From an uncultured Granulosicoccus sp. (GTDB taxonomy: Bacteria; Pseudomonadota; Gammaproteobacteria; Granulosicoccales; Granulosicoccaceae), in the NCBI GenBank assembly GCA_947495035.1, contig CANLXI010000016.1, positions 101,106-165,105 on the forward strand: a stretch of DNA of 64,000 nt. Direction: 5' to 3'. Position numbers and translations under genes: made by a program. Under the pieces are notes generated by a model. The model did not search any database and had not been told where the DNA came from. It worked only from the letters and a program-made list of their open reading frames with translations. Below, one piece after another: positions 27,311-36,766 of the stretch. How positions within the stretch are numbered: position 1 is the first letter of the stretch; each line of letters starts with the position of its first letter.

Positions 27311-28309
27311 TTAAATGGATTGCAATTGCGGCTGCATTGCTGAATTCCAGGCAAGCTCACCTACGCGCAGTGTGATGGAATGAAACTCGAGCGCAAACGC
27401 TAAGGCTCTGCGCGGATGAATTGACGCCATGGCAACTGCGGTCGCTGAGGGCACCCCGGACCATTCACATACATTGCGCACGGCTTGGTCCAGTCGCAGG
27501 GCAGAACCTGCCAGGGAGGCGGCGCCGGGCTGCCTGACTGTGCCCTGCTCATCCAGAACCACCGGCATGCCAGCGAAGGAATAATTGCCGGGTGCGGCTC
27601 CCGCGGCAAGCACGGCATCTGTCACCAGAATACAACGATCATGAGTCTTGAGGCGCAACATCGCGGTCAAGGCGTTGGGCGACAGGTGTAATCCATCGGC
27701 GATGAAACAAGCCATCAAGCGAGGTTCAGCCAACTGTGCCAACAAGGTGTTTTCAACCTTGTGGAGTTGCTGCGGAAGCCCGTTACCCAGATGGGTCGAC
27801 ACGGTCAAACCCGCATTGACAGCCATTTCCACGTCCGCATATCCGGCCTGAGAATGGGCCATGGCAACGACAATTCCCATTGAACGAAACGTCCTGATTG
27901 CCTCGCAAGACCCGGCGCGTTCCGGTGCCAGTGTCAGCAGGAGAATCGGTTTATGCAGCTGCACTCCCAGACGCGAGACCAACGCCACATCAGGGTCGGT
28001 CATTGCTTCGTGAGGATGGCATCCACGGTAACCTTCAGCCGAATTCAGAAAGGGACCTTCCAGGTGATAACCAGGAACCATGGTGGCTCCGAACTTGCTG
28101 TTCGCGACTGCCGCATCCAACGCCAGAAATCGCTGTTCCAGCTCTTCGGGATGAGCCGTTATCAACGTTGGCAGACAGCCAGTCACTCCATCAGTCAACA
28201 TGACCTCAAGCGCGTGATCGAGCCGCTCGGGTGTTATGGACGAGTCATTGAAATCGACTCCCGCATAGCCGTTGACTTGCAGATCGAACAGACCTTGGGA
28301 TTTCATCAT
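27311..28309 (-). CDS. nagA: N-acetylglucosamine-6-phosphate deacetylase (NagA-like)
   Basis: A 332-residue cytoplasmic amidohydrolase that removes acetate from GlcNAc-6-phosphate. The family marks are in order: DLQVNGYAGVDFND at the N-terminus, HLEGPFLN near residue 85, AHSQAGYADVE, STHLGNG (THLFN in most relatives), IADGLHLS with the substrate-binding His, and the catalytic Asp in VTDAVLAAG. A short AAGG box precedes the paired ATG codons. It is shorter than E. coli NagA because the small N-terminal beta strand is reduced. It is divergent from the ROK regulator and close to nagB, so it belongs to an amino-sugar pathway. Confidence 0.87.
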   Translation of the reverse strand: MMKSQGLFDLQVNGYAGVDFNDSSITPERLDHALEVMLTDGVTGCLPTLITAHPEELEQRFLALDAAVANSKFGATMVPGYHLEGPFLNSAEGYRGCHPHEAMTDPDVALVSRLGVQLHKPILLLTLAPERAGSCEAIRTFRSMGIVVAMAHSQAGYADVEMAVNAGLTVSTHLGNGLPQQLHKVENTLLAQLAEPRLMACFIADGLHLSPNALTAMLRLKTHDRCILVTDAVLAAGAAPGNYSFAGMPVVLDEQGTVRQPGAASLAGSALRLDQAVRNVCEWSGVPSATAVAMASIHPRRALAFALEFHSITLRVGELAWNSAMQPQLQSI

Positions 28310-28504
28310 GTTGCCTTGGATCCATACATGATCTGCATGATTACATATATATGAACACTATGGTTTAATATCATTCGACGTATTTTAAGCTATTATCACC
28401 GAATAGCCGCTTCAGATATTCTATTTAGACCGATTTCGTTCAAATATCATGATGGCACTGGTCACCACGCACCCACCACACTTCTTTCCAAGCGAGACGA
28501 GCGC

Positions 28505-29671
28505 ATGAGCCAGATAGAAGACCTGCAAGCGGTTTCCGAACTGGTACGCGCCGGGCTCGCAACCACTCGCCGGGAAATCCGCAAGGCACTGTCGCTTCGG
28601 TCTACCACCGTATCGGAACTGGTCGGCAATCTTGTCCATGCGGACGTACTGCGTGAGAACACAACGCCGCCAAGAGGTCGAGGCAGACCCGCCACGTCAC
28701 TGAGTTTCAATCATCTGCGCCTGGCCGGCATCGTCATTGGTGTAGTGGATCGCACCCTGGTCGCCAATGCCGTCGACCTGACATACCGAGTCATCGGCAA
28801 GCAATCGATCACACCACCCCCTGATGCAGACAACAAGGCGATGGCTGACTGCATCCGCAAACTTGTCCACGCTACCGTGGAACAACTCCCCCAGGGGGTC
28901 GAGCTGAGCACCATCACGCTCTCCATTTCAGGCCTACTGAACAAGCCGGAATCACTATGGTGCTTCACCTCTCGCTGGCCAAAGCTCAAGAATCTGGACC
29001 TGAAAGAGGCCTTGTCGGACCAGCCTTGCAACATAGACATCATACGCAACCTGGATGCAGAGCTTTCCGGCATCCAGATAAATGAAAAACACCCGAAAAA
29101 CGAAAATTCACTGCTGCTGCATTGGGGCGAGGGTATTGGTGCTTCATACAGCGCCGACGGTGTCATCGTCAACAAGAGCAGAGGCCGTTTCTGCGAGATT
29201 GGCCACTGGAGTCTCGGCAATGCTCAAGGCAAACCCTGCACCTGTGGTAACCACGATTGTCTCGAGACCGTTGCTGCACTCTGGGCCATAGGGGAAGAGC
29301 TCAAGAAGACGTTTCCTTCAATGGCCCTGAATGAAAACGATGTCGCCGACCAATTGAGCAAGGTCGACCCCATGCAATGCCCTGTCCTGACCGAAGGGTT
29401 GAAGCAAGTGCTGAGAATCACGACCAATCTGTGCAAACTGCTGTTTCCTGACCGAGTGATCCTGACGGGACCCTTCGTCCAGAACCCTCTGATCTTCAGC
29501 AAATTCATCATGGCTTTTGAGTCCGCATCACTACTCGACAATCAGGAGCGTATTCGAGTTTCTGTCAATTCAGAGAGCATGCAGGACGAGATCATAGGAG
29601 CCCTGCACCAACCACTGGAATCAGGGCTCCAGCAGTTGGTGGAATCTTCCTTACAACATGAACAACGCTGA
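28505..29671 (+). CDS. ROK-family transcriptional regulator (NagC-like)
   Basis: A 388-residue regulator. Residues about 15-65 form a winged helix (TTRREIRKALSLRSTTVSELVGNL). The ROK domain follows, with the zinc motif EIGHWSL, then CTCGNHDCLET near residues 225-245. The ATP-binding loops of ROK kinases are weak, as expected for a repressor. It is divergent from nagA and upstream of nagB and the TRAP genes, so it probably controls this cluster in response to an amino-sugar phosphate. The intergenic spaces on both sides are AT-rich, but I could not find one repeat shared by both. Confidence 0.88.
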   Translation: MSQIEDLQAVSELVRAGLATTRREIRKALSLRSTTVSELVGNLVHADVLRENTTPPRGRGRPATSLSFNHLRLAGIVIGVVDRTLVANAVDLTYRVIGKQSITPPPDADNKAMADCIRKLVHATVEQLPQGVELSTITLSISGLLNKPESLWCFTSRWPKLKNLDLKEALSDQPCNIDIIRNLDAELSGIQINEKHPKNENSLLLHWGEGIGASYSADGVIVNKSRGRFCEIGHWSLGNAQGKPCTCGNHDCLETVAALWAIGEELKKTFPSMALNENDVADQLSKVDPMQCPVLTEGLKQVLRITTNLCKLLFPDRVILTGPFVQNPLIFSKFIMAFESASLLDNQERIRVSVNSESMQDEIIGALHQPLESGLQQLVESSLQHEQR

Positions 29672-29728
29672 AAAGGGCGTCTGCATCAATACAGTACAAG
29701 CTTGACCCCGGCGCGTCGAAAATTGTCT

Positions 29729-30466
29729 TTACGCTGACAACAGTGAGGCCGAGGCCTTGTCCAGATGCATGACCGTATCAGCGTGCTCTTGCACGATGGA
29801 GGCAGGAAAACGATTGCTGACCTCACCTTCCAGAGCATGCTTCACGGCACGCGCCTTGCGCTCGTCAGGTACTGACAGGATGATCTTGCTTGACGCCATT
29901 ATCTGGCGAATGGACATTGATACCGCGCGCCGCGGCACCTCCTCCAGCGAAGCAAACCAGCCCTCGCCCATCTGTTGACGACGACAATCTTCATCCAGTT
30001 CGACAACGATATACGGTGATGTGGTTTCAAAATCGGCCGGTGGGTCATTGAAGGCCAGATGACAATTCTCGCCGATGCCGGCAAAGCAGACATCGATGGG
30101 CTCCTGCGCAATGCGCCGCCCCAGAGCGAGCACCTCAGCGTCCAGATCCTCTTCATCGGCATTGACCGGAATGAACTCCTTGAGCCCGGCCACGCGTTCG
30201 ACGAAGCGCTCCTGCAGATAGCGACGGAAGCTCGCAGGGTGATCGACCCCAAGCCCCACATACTCGTCCAGATGGAAGACGGTGACACAGCTCCAGTTCA
30301 CATCACACTCTACGAGCACATCGAGCATTTCAAACTGACTGGCGCCCGTTGCAACGATGATGGCAGCATGCCCTTTCTCTGCAATGGCCTCTCGTATTGC
30401 TGCCGCTCCTTCCTCCGCAGCATGCTTGCCAAGCGCCTGCTTGTCATTGTGTATCTGGACTCTCAT
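29729..30466 (-). CDS. nagB: Glucosamine-6-phosphate deaminase (NagB-like)
   Basis: A 245-residue enzyme that converts glucosamine-6-phosphate to fructose-6-phosphate and ammonia. Visible marks: [12 protein letters not shown] (the phosphate loop; LPTGSTP in others), [18 protein letters not shown] with the catalytic Asp/Glu, the [17 protein letters not shown] motif with the ring-opening His, and [16 protein letters not shown] near the C-terminus. A GGAG box precedes the ATG. It completes the nagA reaction and faces the TRAP genes across a 212-base leader. Confidence 0.88.
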   Translation of the reverse strand: MRVQIHNDKQALGKHAAEEGAAAIREAIAEKGHAAIIVATGASQFEMLDVLVECDVNWSCVTVFHLDEYVGLGVDHPASFRRYLQERFVERVAGLKEFIPVNADEEDLDAEVLALGRRIAQEPIDVCFAGIGENCHLAFNDPPADFETTSPYIVVELDEDCRRQQMGEGWFASLEEVPRRAVSMSIRQIMASSKIILSVPDERKARAVKHALEGEVSNRFPASIVQEHADTVMHLDKASASLLSA

Positions 30467-30678
30467 GATTCTCCGATTGCTCAGTCGCCAAAAACAGGAA
30501 TACTATTAACGAACCTGATAGTTCATAATTGATATCGACTTTATCATCATTCATGTTTACTCAGCATTTTTTTCAATTCTTATTTTGAACCATCAGCGTT
30601 CTTTAAGTTGACAGCTATTGGAGAATGACCGAATATTCCCGACAGGCTGCTTCGCCTTGTGAACAGATCTGACAAATC

Positions 30679-31653
30679 ATGAAAAGTATTCGCCAAACTG
30701 CTCTCGGCGCACTGATTGCTGCTGCCATGGCCATCCCCCAGGTCAGCAACGCTGCTACCGTCTTGCGCCTGGCAGAAAACCAGCCTGAGTCCAATCCCGT
30801 GACGGTGGCCATGCACCACTTCGCCGATCTCGTGGAACAGTACTCGGAAGGTGAAGTGATCGTTCAGGTGTTTGCTGGCGCGCAATTGGGGCAAGAGCCT
30901 GAAACCATCGAACAGGCGCAGGTGGGCATCATCGACTTGACACGGGTCAACTCCGTGGTTCTGGCCAACGTCAGCCCATCAATGAGTGCCTTTACTCTGC
31001 CCTATGTATTCAGCGATTGGGATCACAAGTATCGTGTTCTCGATGGCGACATCGGCAAGGATGTACTGGAAGACCTGCATGATGTCGGCTTGATGGGATT
31101 CGGTTACATGGATGCAGGCGCGCGCTCCTTCTATACCGTCGAAGGCAAACCGGTAAAAAGCATCGAAGACCTGAAGGGCATGAAGATCCGTGTGCAACCC
31201 GCCCCTATCTCCATTCGCATGATGGAGCTGCTCGGCGCCGTACCCACTCCCATGAATTACGGTGAAGTCTATTCAGCTCTGCAATCCGGTGTCATCGACG
31301 GCGCAGAGAACGACTATGTCAGTTACCACACATCGGGACACTATGAGGTTGCACCCAACTATGTCGAAGATGCGCATCTCAGCCCGCCTGCCTTGCTGCT
31401 GATGAACAAGGCAAAGTTCGACTCCCTCGCGCCAGAACTGCAGGATGTGCTCATCAAGGCTGGTCACGAAGCAGCCCTGTACGAGCGCGAGATCATGCGA
31501 GAGGCCAACACCAAGGCACGTGAAACCGTGGAAGCCGATGGCGCAACCGTTCAGGAGATCGACAACGGTCCTTTCCAGGAAGCCGTCCAACCGATCTACG
31601 ACGAGTTTCCAGAGCTTGCACCGCTGCTCGAGCGCATCAAGGCAGCTCGCTGA
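30679..31653 (+). CDS. TRAP transporter substrate-binding protein (DctP family)
   Basis: A 324-residue periplasmic binding protein. Signal peptide at residues 1-24 (cleavage near SNA). Conserved DctP features: FADLVEQYSEGEV, the VFAGAQLGQE strand, and MKIRVQ, whose Arg normally binds the ligand carboxylate, followed by NYGEVYSALQSGVIDGAEN. The intact Arg argues for an acidic substrate. It is followed by the two membrane subunits. Placement with nagA, nagB and a ROK regulator suggests an amino-sugar acid such as a sialic acid, but the sialic acid lyase and kinase genes are not here. Confidence 0.92.
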   Translation: MKSIRQTALGALIAAAMAIPQVSNAATVLRLAENQPESNPVTVAMHHFADLVEQYSEGEVIVQVFAGAQLGQEPETIEQAQVGIIDLTRVNSVVLANVSPSMSAFTLPYVFSDWDHKYRVLDGDIGKDVLEDLHDVGLMGFGYMDAGARSFYTVEGKPVKSIEDLKGMKIRVQPAPISIRMMELLGAVPTPMNYGEVYSALQSGVIDGAENDYVSYHTSGHYEVAPNYVEDAHLSPPALLLMNKAKFDSLAPELQDVLIKAGHEAALYEREIMREANTKARETVEADGATVQEIDNGPFQEAVQPIYDEFPELAPLLERIKAAR

Positions 31654-31702
31654 TACCTTGTAGTCAGCGTCACGAACCAGACCATAGCGGGCAATAGACA
31701 CG

Positions 31703-32236
31703 ATGAATGAGAAGGTGGCGAGCTGGCGCAGCATTTTGCGCCTCTGGATCGACCGGCTCAACGCCGTCGCCGCCCTGGTCTGCCATGGGCTGCTTGTGAT
31801 CATCACGACGATCACGGTGGCCCAGGTTTTCCTTCGTTTTGTCCTCAACTCGCCAACCAGCTGGTCTGAGGAAGTCGCGCTGCTTTGCCTGATCTGGTTT
31901 GGCCTGCTTGCCGTGGCTATCGGCATCCGCCGACATGAGCACGTGGCCATTACCTTCTTTCGCGATTTGCTACCCGGGCCACTGGCCACCGCTCTGGACA
32001 TCCTTGCGCAACTGGCGATGGGGTATTTCATGTTCACGGTCATGCTTCATGCCAGCGACCTGATCAAGCTGGTGGGCATTCAGGCACTGCCAGCTTCATC
32101 GCTGCCCAAATCCCTGTTGTACTTTCCGACCATCGTCGGAGGCACTCTGGGCACCCTGAACGCAGCAGCCAATCTGCTCCTGGGCGATATTCGCCCTGAA
32201 CCTCTGGACTCGACGGAAGCATCCAATGCCAATTGA
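31703..32236 (+). CDS. TRAP transporter small permease (DctQ family)
   Basis: A 177-residue membrane protein with four helices. It has FVLNSPTSWSEEVALLCLIWFGLLA and RRHEHVAITFF, the usual DctQ segments. It links the binding protein to the large permease. The stop overlaps the DctM start by about ten bases, so the two are translationally coupled. Confidence 0.92.
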   Translation: MNEKVASWRSILRLWIDRLNAVAALVCHGLLVIITTITVAQVFLRFVLNSPTSWSEEVALLCLIWFGLLAVAIGIRRHEHVAITFFRDLLPGPLATALDILAQLAMGYFMFTVMLHASDLIKLVGIQALPASSLPKSLLYFPTIVGGTLGTLNAAANLLLGDIRPEPLDSTEASNAN

Positions 32237-33518
32237 CACACTTGGCATATCGCTCCTGCTGGGGCTGTTCGTTGCACTCATGCTGCTTCGAGTACCCGTG
32301 GCTTTTGCCCTGGGCCTTTCCTCACTGGCGACCGCGCACTACCTGAACCTGCCGATGCTGATGATTGCGCAACGCATGGTCAACGGGCTCAATTCCTTTA
32401 CCTTTCTGGCCGTGCCGTTCTTCATTCTGGTTGGCAACATCATGACGGAAGGTGGCATCTCGGATCGGCTGGTACGCCTTGCCGATGTTCTGGTCGGGCG
32501 AATGCGTGGCGGCCTGGCTCAAGGCAACGTTGTTGCCAGCACACTGTTCGGCGGTATCTCCGGCTCCTCTGTGGCGGATGTTGCCTCTGTGGGATCCTTC
32601 CTCATCCCTGCCATGAAACGCAGTGGCTACCCTGCCGGCTATTCGGTCTCGGTCACCGTCACCTCGTCAGTCCAGGGCGTGTTGATTCCGCCAAGCCAGA
32701 ACATGATCTTCTACTCTCTGGCTGCCGGCGGCTTGCCCATCTCTACCCTCTTCCTGGCAGGCTATGTACCCGGGCTGCTGCTGGGCCTGTCACTGATGAT
32801 CATCTGCTACGTGATGGCGCGCAAACACGGGCACCCCCTGGGTGGCAACTATACGCGACGTGAAGCGCTTGCTGTCATCGCTGACGCCGCCATTGGACTA
32901 TTCACCATCGTGATCATCATCGGTGGCATTCTGACTGGCGTATTCACCGCAACGGAATCCGCTGCCGTCGCTGTCGTCTATGCCTTGCTGGTCACCCTGT
33001 TCTGGTATCGCAGCCTGACCCTCAAAGCGGTTGGGCGCATCTTCTCGACCACACTCACCACCCTGGCCATGGTCACAGCCATCATCATGACCTCTTCGGT
33101 GTTCGGCTTTCTACTCTCCTACCTTCGAGTGCCGGATTTCCTGACACAGGCCATTTTTGCCGTGTCTGACGACCGAATCTTCGTGTTGCTCGCCGTCAAC
33201 GTATTGCTGCTGATACTCGGCATGCTAATGGACATGGGCATCCTGATCTTGCTTCTGACCCCGATATTGCTTCCTATTGTCATACAGGTCGGTGTTGACC
33301 CCATCCACTTTGGCATCATCATGATCCTGAACCTCGGCATCGGGCTCTGCACACCACCCGTCGGTACGTCCCTGTTGGTTGGCGCCGGCATTGGCAGAAT
33401 CAGCCTGGAGAAAACCGTTCGGAGCCTGCTGCCATTCTATGCCGCGATGGTTATCGTGTTGTTGCTGGTGACCTACATTCCGGCATTTTCACTTACGCTG
33501 CCTGCGCTGTTGCGCTGA
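32226..33518 (+). CDS. TRAP transporter large permease (DctM family)
   Basis: A 430-residue sodium-coupled permease with about 12 helices. Family motifs are clear: FTFLAVPFFILVGNIMTEGG, FGGISGSSVADVASVG and LNLGIGLCTPPVGTSLLVG. It carries the substrate across the inner membrane with sodium. It is the third gene of the dctPQM set that follows nagB in opposite orientation. Confidence 0.94.
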   Translation: MPIDTLGISLLLGLFVALMLLRVPVAFALGLSSLATAHYLNLPMLMIAQRMVNGLNSFTFLAVPFFILVGNIMTEGGISDRLVRLADVLVGRMRGGLAQGNVVASTLFGGISGSSVADVASVGSFLIPAMKRSGYPAGYSVSVTVTSSVQGVLIPPSQNMIFYSLAAGGLPISTLFLAGYVPGLLLGLSLMIICYVMARKHGHPLGGNYTRREALAVIADAAIGLFTIVIIIGGILTGVFTATESAAVAVVYALLVTLFWYRSLTLKAVGRIFSTTLTTLAMVTAIIMTSSVFGFLLSYLRVPDFLTQAIFAVSDDRIFVLLAVNVLLLILGMLMDMGILILLLTPILLPIVIQVGVDPIHFGIIMILNLGIGLCTPPVGTSLLVGAGIGRISLEKTVRSLLPFYAAMVIVLLLVTYIPAFSLTLPALLR

Positions 33519-33657
33519 GTCTCTTTTTTGCTGGGAAGGAAGGTCGAGTCTGCTGAGCGCTGCAGCTGGCCCGTGTGCTGAATCACCTCCTCACCCAATG
33601 TCAGAGGCAAGCATCTGCTGCCGCTGACTCTTCTCATTCTTTTCTCCTCTTGACTTA

Positions 33658-33669
33658 TGACATATGTCA
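33658..33669. promoter_or_regulatory. 12-base palindrome upstream of the tricarboxylate-type transporter genes
   Basis: TGACATATGTCA is a perfect palindrome placed 73 bases before the tctC-like start, just downstream of TTGACT (33650-33655), a possible -35 box. GntR/FCD regulators bind short palindromes with GTC/GAC halves, and this cluster encodes one, so it is a plausible operator. Confidence 0.5.
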
Positions 33670-33742
33670 GGACATCATGATTGCGCACGGTCACTCACCA
33701 TCACCACGATTCACCTGGGCCAGTGCAACGAGGAGACAGTCA

Positions 33743-34729
33743 ATGAAATTGCGAAAGCTTGCCGGCATTACGGCATCCCTGGTGCTCGCCCTGAGCGGCG
33801 GACTCAACAGCAGCATGGCCATGGCGGACTGGCCGGAACGCCCCGTCACCATCATCGTGCCCTGGTCTGCCGGCGGTGGTACCGATGCCACGGCCAGAGC
33901 CGTTGCACAACAGCTGGAAGAGCGTCTGGGCCAGCCCTTCAATGTGGTCAACCGAACCGGTGGCGGTGGCCTTGTCGGACACATCACCATCGCCAATGCC
34001 GCACCGGATGGCTACACGCTCGGCGTCATCACCATTGAAACCACCATGTACGACGCCCAGGGCATTCCCGGCGCCACCCCCGAGAACTTCACTCTCATTG
34101 GCCGCTTCAACGCCGATGCCATTGGCGTGAACGTGCGCGCCGACGCGCCTTACGACACGGTGGAAGAACTGGTGGAAGCCGTCAAGGCGGATCCCGGCAG
34201 CATCAAGGCATCGGGCGCCAACCGTGGCGGACTGTCCCACCTGGCCTGGGCAGGATTATTGAACTCACTGGACATCGACCCGGAAGCCAGCCCCTGGGTA
34301 GCCTCCGATGGTTCCGCTCCGGCCATGCAGCAACTCGCCGCCGATGCCATTCAAGTGGTCTCCACCTCCCCCTCCGAAGCCCGCTCTCTGGTGGAAGCCG
34401 GCGAAGCCAAATCACTGGCCCTGCTATCCAACGAACGCAGTGCGGCCTACCCGGATCTGCCGACTACCACCTAGACCTTTGACATCAACTGGTCACCACT
34501 GCCGTTCAGAGGCATGGCAGGCCCCGCCGGTTTGCCTGAAGAGGTCAGCGCCAAACTGGAATCCGAGCTCAAGGCCATCACCGAAGATGCCAAGTTCATC
34601 GAGTTCATGCAGTCACGCGGCTTCTCCATTGCCTATCAGGATTCTGCAGGCTTCACCGAGACCGTCATGAATTCACGCGACGGCCTGGTGAGTGCCATGA
34701 AGTCCGTCGGCCTTGCCAAAACCAACTGA
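33743..34729 (+). pseudogene. Tripartite tricarboxylate-type transporter binding protein (TctC), broken by an in-frame TAG
   Basis: A 329-codon frame of full TctC length interrupted only by TAG at 34472-34474 (codon 244). The start at 33743 has an AGGAGA box and a signal peptide ending near MAMA. Before the stop: DWPERPVTIIVPWSAGGGTDA, GGGLVGHITIANAAPDGYTLG, all classic TctC. After it, without shift: FRGMAGPAGLPEEV and a normal C-terminus ending SVGLAKTN. In relatives the interrupted position is usually Glu or Gln (PTxxEQ-like). With the stop, the protein loses its last quarter and the transporter probably has no working receptor unless the codon is read through. The tctB and tctA genes follow. 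Confidence 0.85.
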
Positions 34730-34753
34730 TAGCCAGGCCAGCGACACAACACC

Positions 34754-35224
34754 ATGGTTATCAACGAACGTGTGCAGGGCATTCTGCTCTGCCTGTTTGC
34801 AGCGCTGATCATCTGGCAGGCCGGGGAGCTATCCAGCGTCCCCGGCACCACCTATGGCCCGGGGCTGCTGCCCACCATGGGTGGTGTCGCCCTGCTGTAT
34901 CTCGGTGCCCACATCTTCTGGAAGGCGCACCGAGCGCAGTGCAAACAGCCACTGATTGACTGGCGCGCCTGGAGTAACAAGGGCAGCCTGCGCATCGCCG
35001 CCCTGTGGACCTTCGCCGGTGTCGCGGCCGGTTTCTACTTGATGCCTGCCATCGGCTTTCTGCTGTACGGCGCTGTGTTCATGATGGGCCTGATGCTGAT
35101 CATGGGCGGCAGGCTCCTGACTACCCTGATCATCAGCACCGTCACGCTCGGTGCGGCCTACTACCTGTTCACCCAAGTGTTCTACGTGCCCCTGCCCAGG
35201 GGCTCATTACCACTTCCGTGGTGA
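34754..35224 (+). CDS. Tripartite tricarboxylate-type transporter small subunit (TctB family)
   Basis: A 156-residue membrane protein with four helices (residues about 12-30, 42-60, 80-100, 110-150). The start RVQGILLCLFAALIIWQAGEL and the PGTTYGPGLLPTMGG segment are those of TctB. It is 24 bases after the binding-protein frame and 15 bases before tctA. Confidence 0.88.
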   Translation: MVINERVQGILLCLFAALIIWQAGELSSVPGTTYGPGLLPTMGGVALLYLGAHIFWKAHRAQCKQPLIDWRAWSNKGSLRIAALWTFAGVAAGFYLMPAIGFLLYGAVFMMGLMLIMGGRLLTTLIISTVTLGAAYYLFTQVFYVPLPRGSLPLPW

Positions 35225-35239
35225 ACCCGCACTGATCCC

Positions 35240-36742
35240 ATGGACCTGAACACCTACATTGCCGCCGCCAGCATCGTCCTGGACTGGCCTGTCCTCGCCG
35301 CGATTGTGGCAGGCGCAGTTTACGGCTTCATGGTCGGCGCCATTCCCGGCCTCACCGCCACCATGGCGACCGCCTTGCTGGTGCCCGTGACCTTCTTTCT
35401 GGCTCCGGTGCCAGCCATTGCACTGATCGTATCCACCACCGCCATGGCCATCACCGCCGGTGATATTCCGGGCACCTTGCTGCGTATTCCCGGCACCCCC
35501 GCCTCCGCCGCCTACGTGGATGAATCCTACGCCCTGACCCTGAAAGGCAAGGCCGAAGTGGCGCTGAACATCAGCATCATGTTCTCGGCACTGGGCGGCA
35601 TATTCGGCGCGATATTCCTGCTCATTACAGGCCCCTTGCTCGCCAAGGTGGCGCTGAATTTTTCCAGCTTCGAATTCTTCTGGCTGGCCATGCTCGGGCT
35701 GATGACGTCCGCCCTGGTGAGTTCTTCCGGCCCCGTCAAAGGCTATGTGTCTCTGGTGCTGGGCATACTGGTTTCCACCGTCGGCCTCGACATTACCAGC
35801 GGCCAGCCGCGCTTCACTTATGGTGTAGTGGAACTCTATGGCGGCATCAGCTTCATTCCGGTGATGATCGGCATGTTTGCCTTTGCCGAGATACTGCGCG
35901 GGTTTTCATCCACTGCTGCCTATCCGCCTGCACCAGAGACCTCGGCCTTTCGGCCCTTTCATGGCATGGGCGGCCTGCTACGCAAGTACAAGTGGAGCTA
36001 CCTGAGAGGCGCAAGTCTTGGCACGTCCATCGGCGCCCTGCCGGGTGTCGGTGGTGATATCGCTGCCTGGATTGCCTATGGCATGAGCCGCCGGTTTTCG
36101 AAGACGCCGGAGAAGTTCGGCACCGGGCATGAAGAAGGCCTGGTGGAAGCCAGTTCCTCGAACAATGCCGGCCTCTCCAGCGCCTGGATACCGGCCATGG
36201 TCTTCGGCATACCGGGCGACGCCATCACGGCCATTGCCGTTGGTGTGCTCTACATGAAGGGGCTGAACCCCGGGCCTCGGCTATTCACCGAGAACCCGGC
36301 CATGCCCACGGCCATCATCTTCACCTTCTTCATCGCCAATCTGCTGCTGTTCCCCATTGGCTATCTCGCGATCAAGGGGGCACGACATGTCTTGTCCATC
36401 CGCCGTTGCTACATCGTGCCGGTGGTGCTGATCTTCTGCATTCTCGGCTCCTTTGCCATCAACAACACCCTGTTCGGTGTCGGCATCATGTTCGCCGCAG
36501 GCCTGGCTGGATACATTCTGGAAGAGAACGGCTTCCCCATTGCGCCGATCATCCTCGGCATTGTGCTGGGCCCGGTGCTGGAGAGAAATTTCATCATGTC
36601 CATGCAGATTGTCGACGGGAAGCTCACCGGCTTCTTCGACCGTCCCATCGCCGCCTGCATTGGCACGGTCGTGATCATTCTGCTGCTGGTGCCCATCGTG
36701 CGAAAGCTGCGCCAATCCACCTCCTCACCCAACCCTATTTGA
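35240..36742 (+). CDS. Tripartite tricarboxylate-type transporter large subunit (TctA family)
   Basis: A 500-residue permease with about 11-12 helices. Both family signatures are present: GAIPGLTATMATALLVP near residue 34 and GALPGVGGDIAAWIAYGMSR near residue 264, followed by the conserved EEGLVEASSSNNA. It uses the membrane gradient to carry carboxylates delivered by TctC. The gene itself is intact even though its partner tctC carries a stop. Confidence 0.94.
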   Translation: MDLNTYIAAASIVLDWPVLAAIVAGAVYGFMVGAIPGLTATMATALLVPVTFFLAPVPAIALIVSTTAMAITAGDIPGTLLRIPGTPASAAYVDESYALTLKGKAEVALNISIMFSALGGIFGAIFLLITGPLLAKVALNFSSFEFFWLAMLGLMTSALVSSSGPVKGYVSLVLGILVSTVGLDITSGQPRFTYGVVELYGGISFIPVMIGMFAFAEILRGFSSTAAYPPAPETSAFRPFHGMGGLLRKYKWSYLRGASLGTSIGALPGVGGDIAAWIAYGMSRRFSKTPEKFGTGHEEGLVEASSSNNAGLSSAWIPAMVFGIPGDAITAIAVGVLYMKGLNPGPRLFTENPAMPTAIIFTFFIANLLLFPIGYLAIKGARHVLSIRRCYIVPVVLIFCILGSFAINNTLFGVGIMFAAGLAGYILEENGFPIAPIILGIVLGPVLERNFIMSMQIVDGKLTGFFDRPIAACIGTVVIILLLVPIVRKLRQSTSSPNPI

Positions 36743-36766
36743 ATCGAGACAACAGGAAGAGAATCA

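Noticed and set aside
28310..30678. A shared NagC-type operator in the nagA/ROK and nagB/TRAP leaders
   Set aside because: Both leaders are AT-rich and show short similar words, but no palindrome common to both could be supported by eye.
14401..34474. Selenocysteine or pyrrolysine recoding of the in-frame stops
   Set aside because: The codons are TAG, which excludes selenocysteine; aligned residues are Gln or Glu, the proteins are not methylamine methyltransferases, and no pyl genes are in the window.
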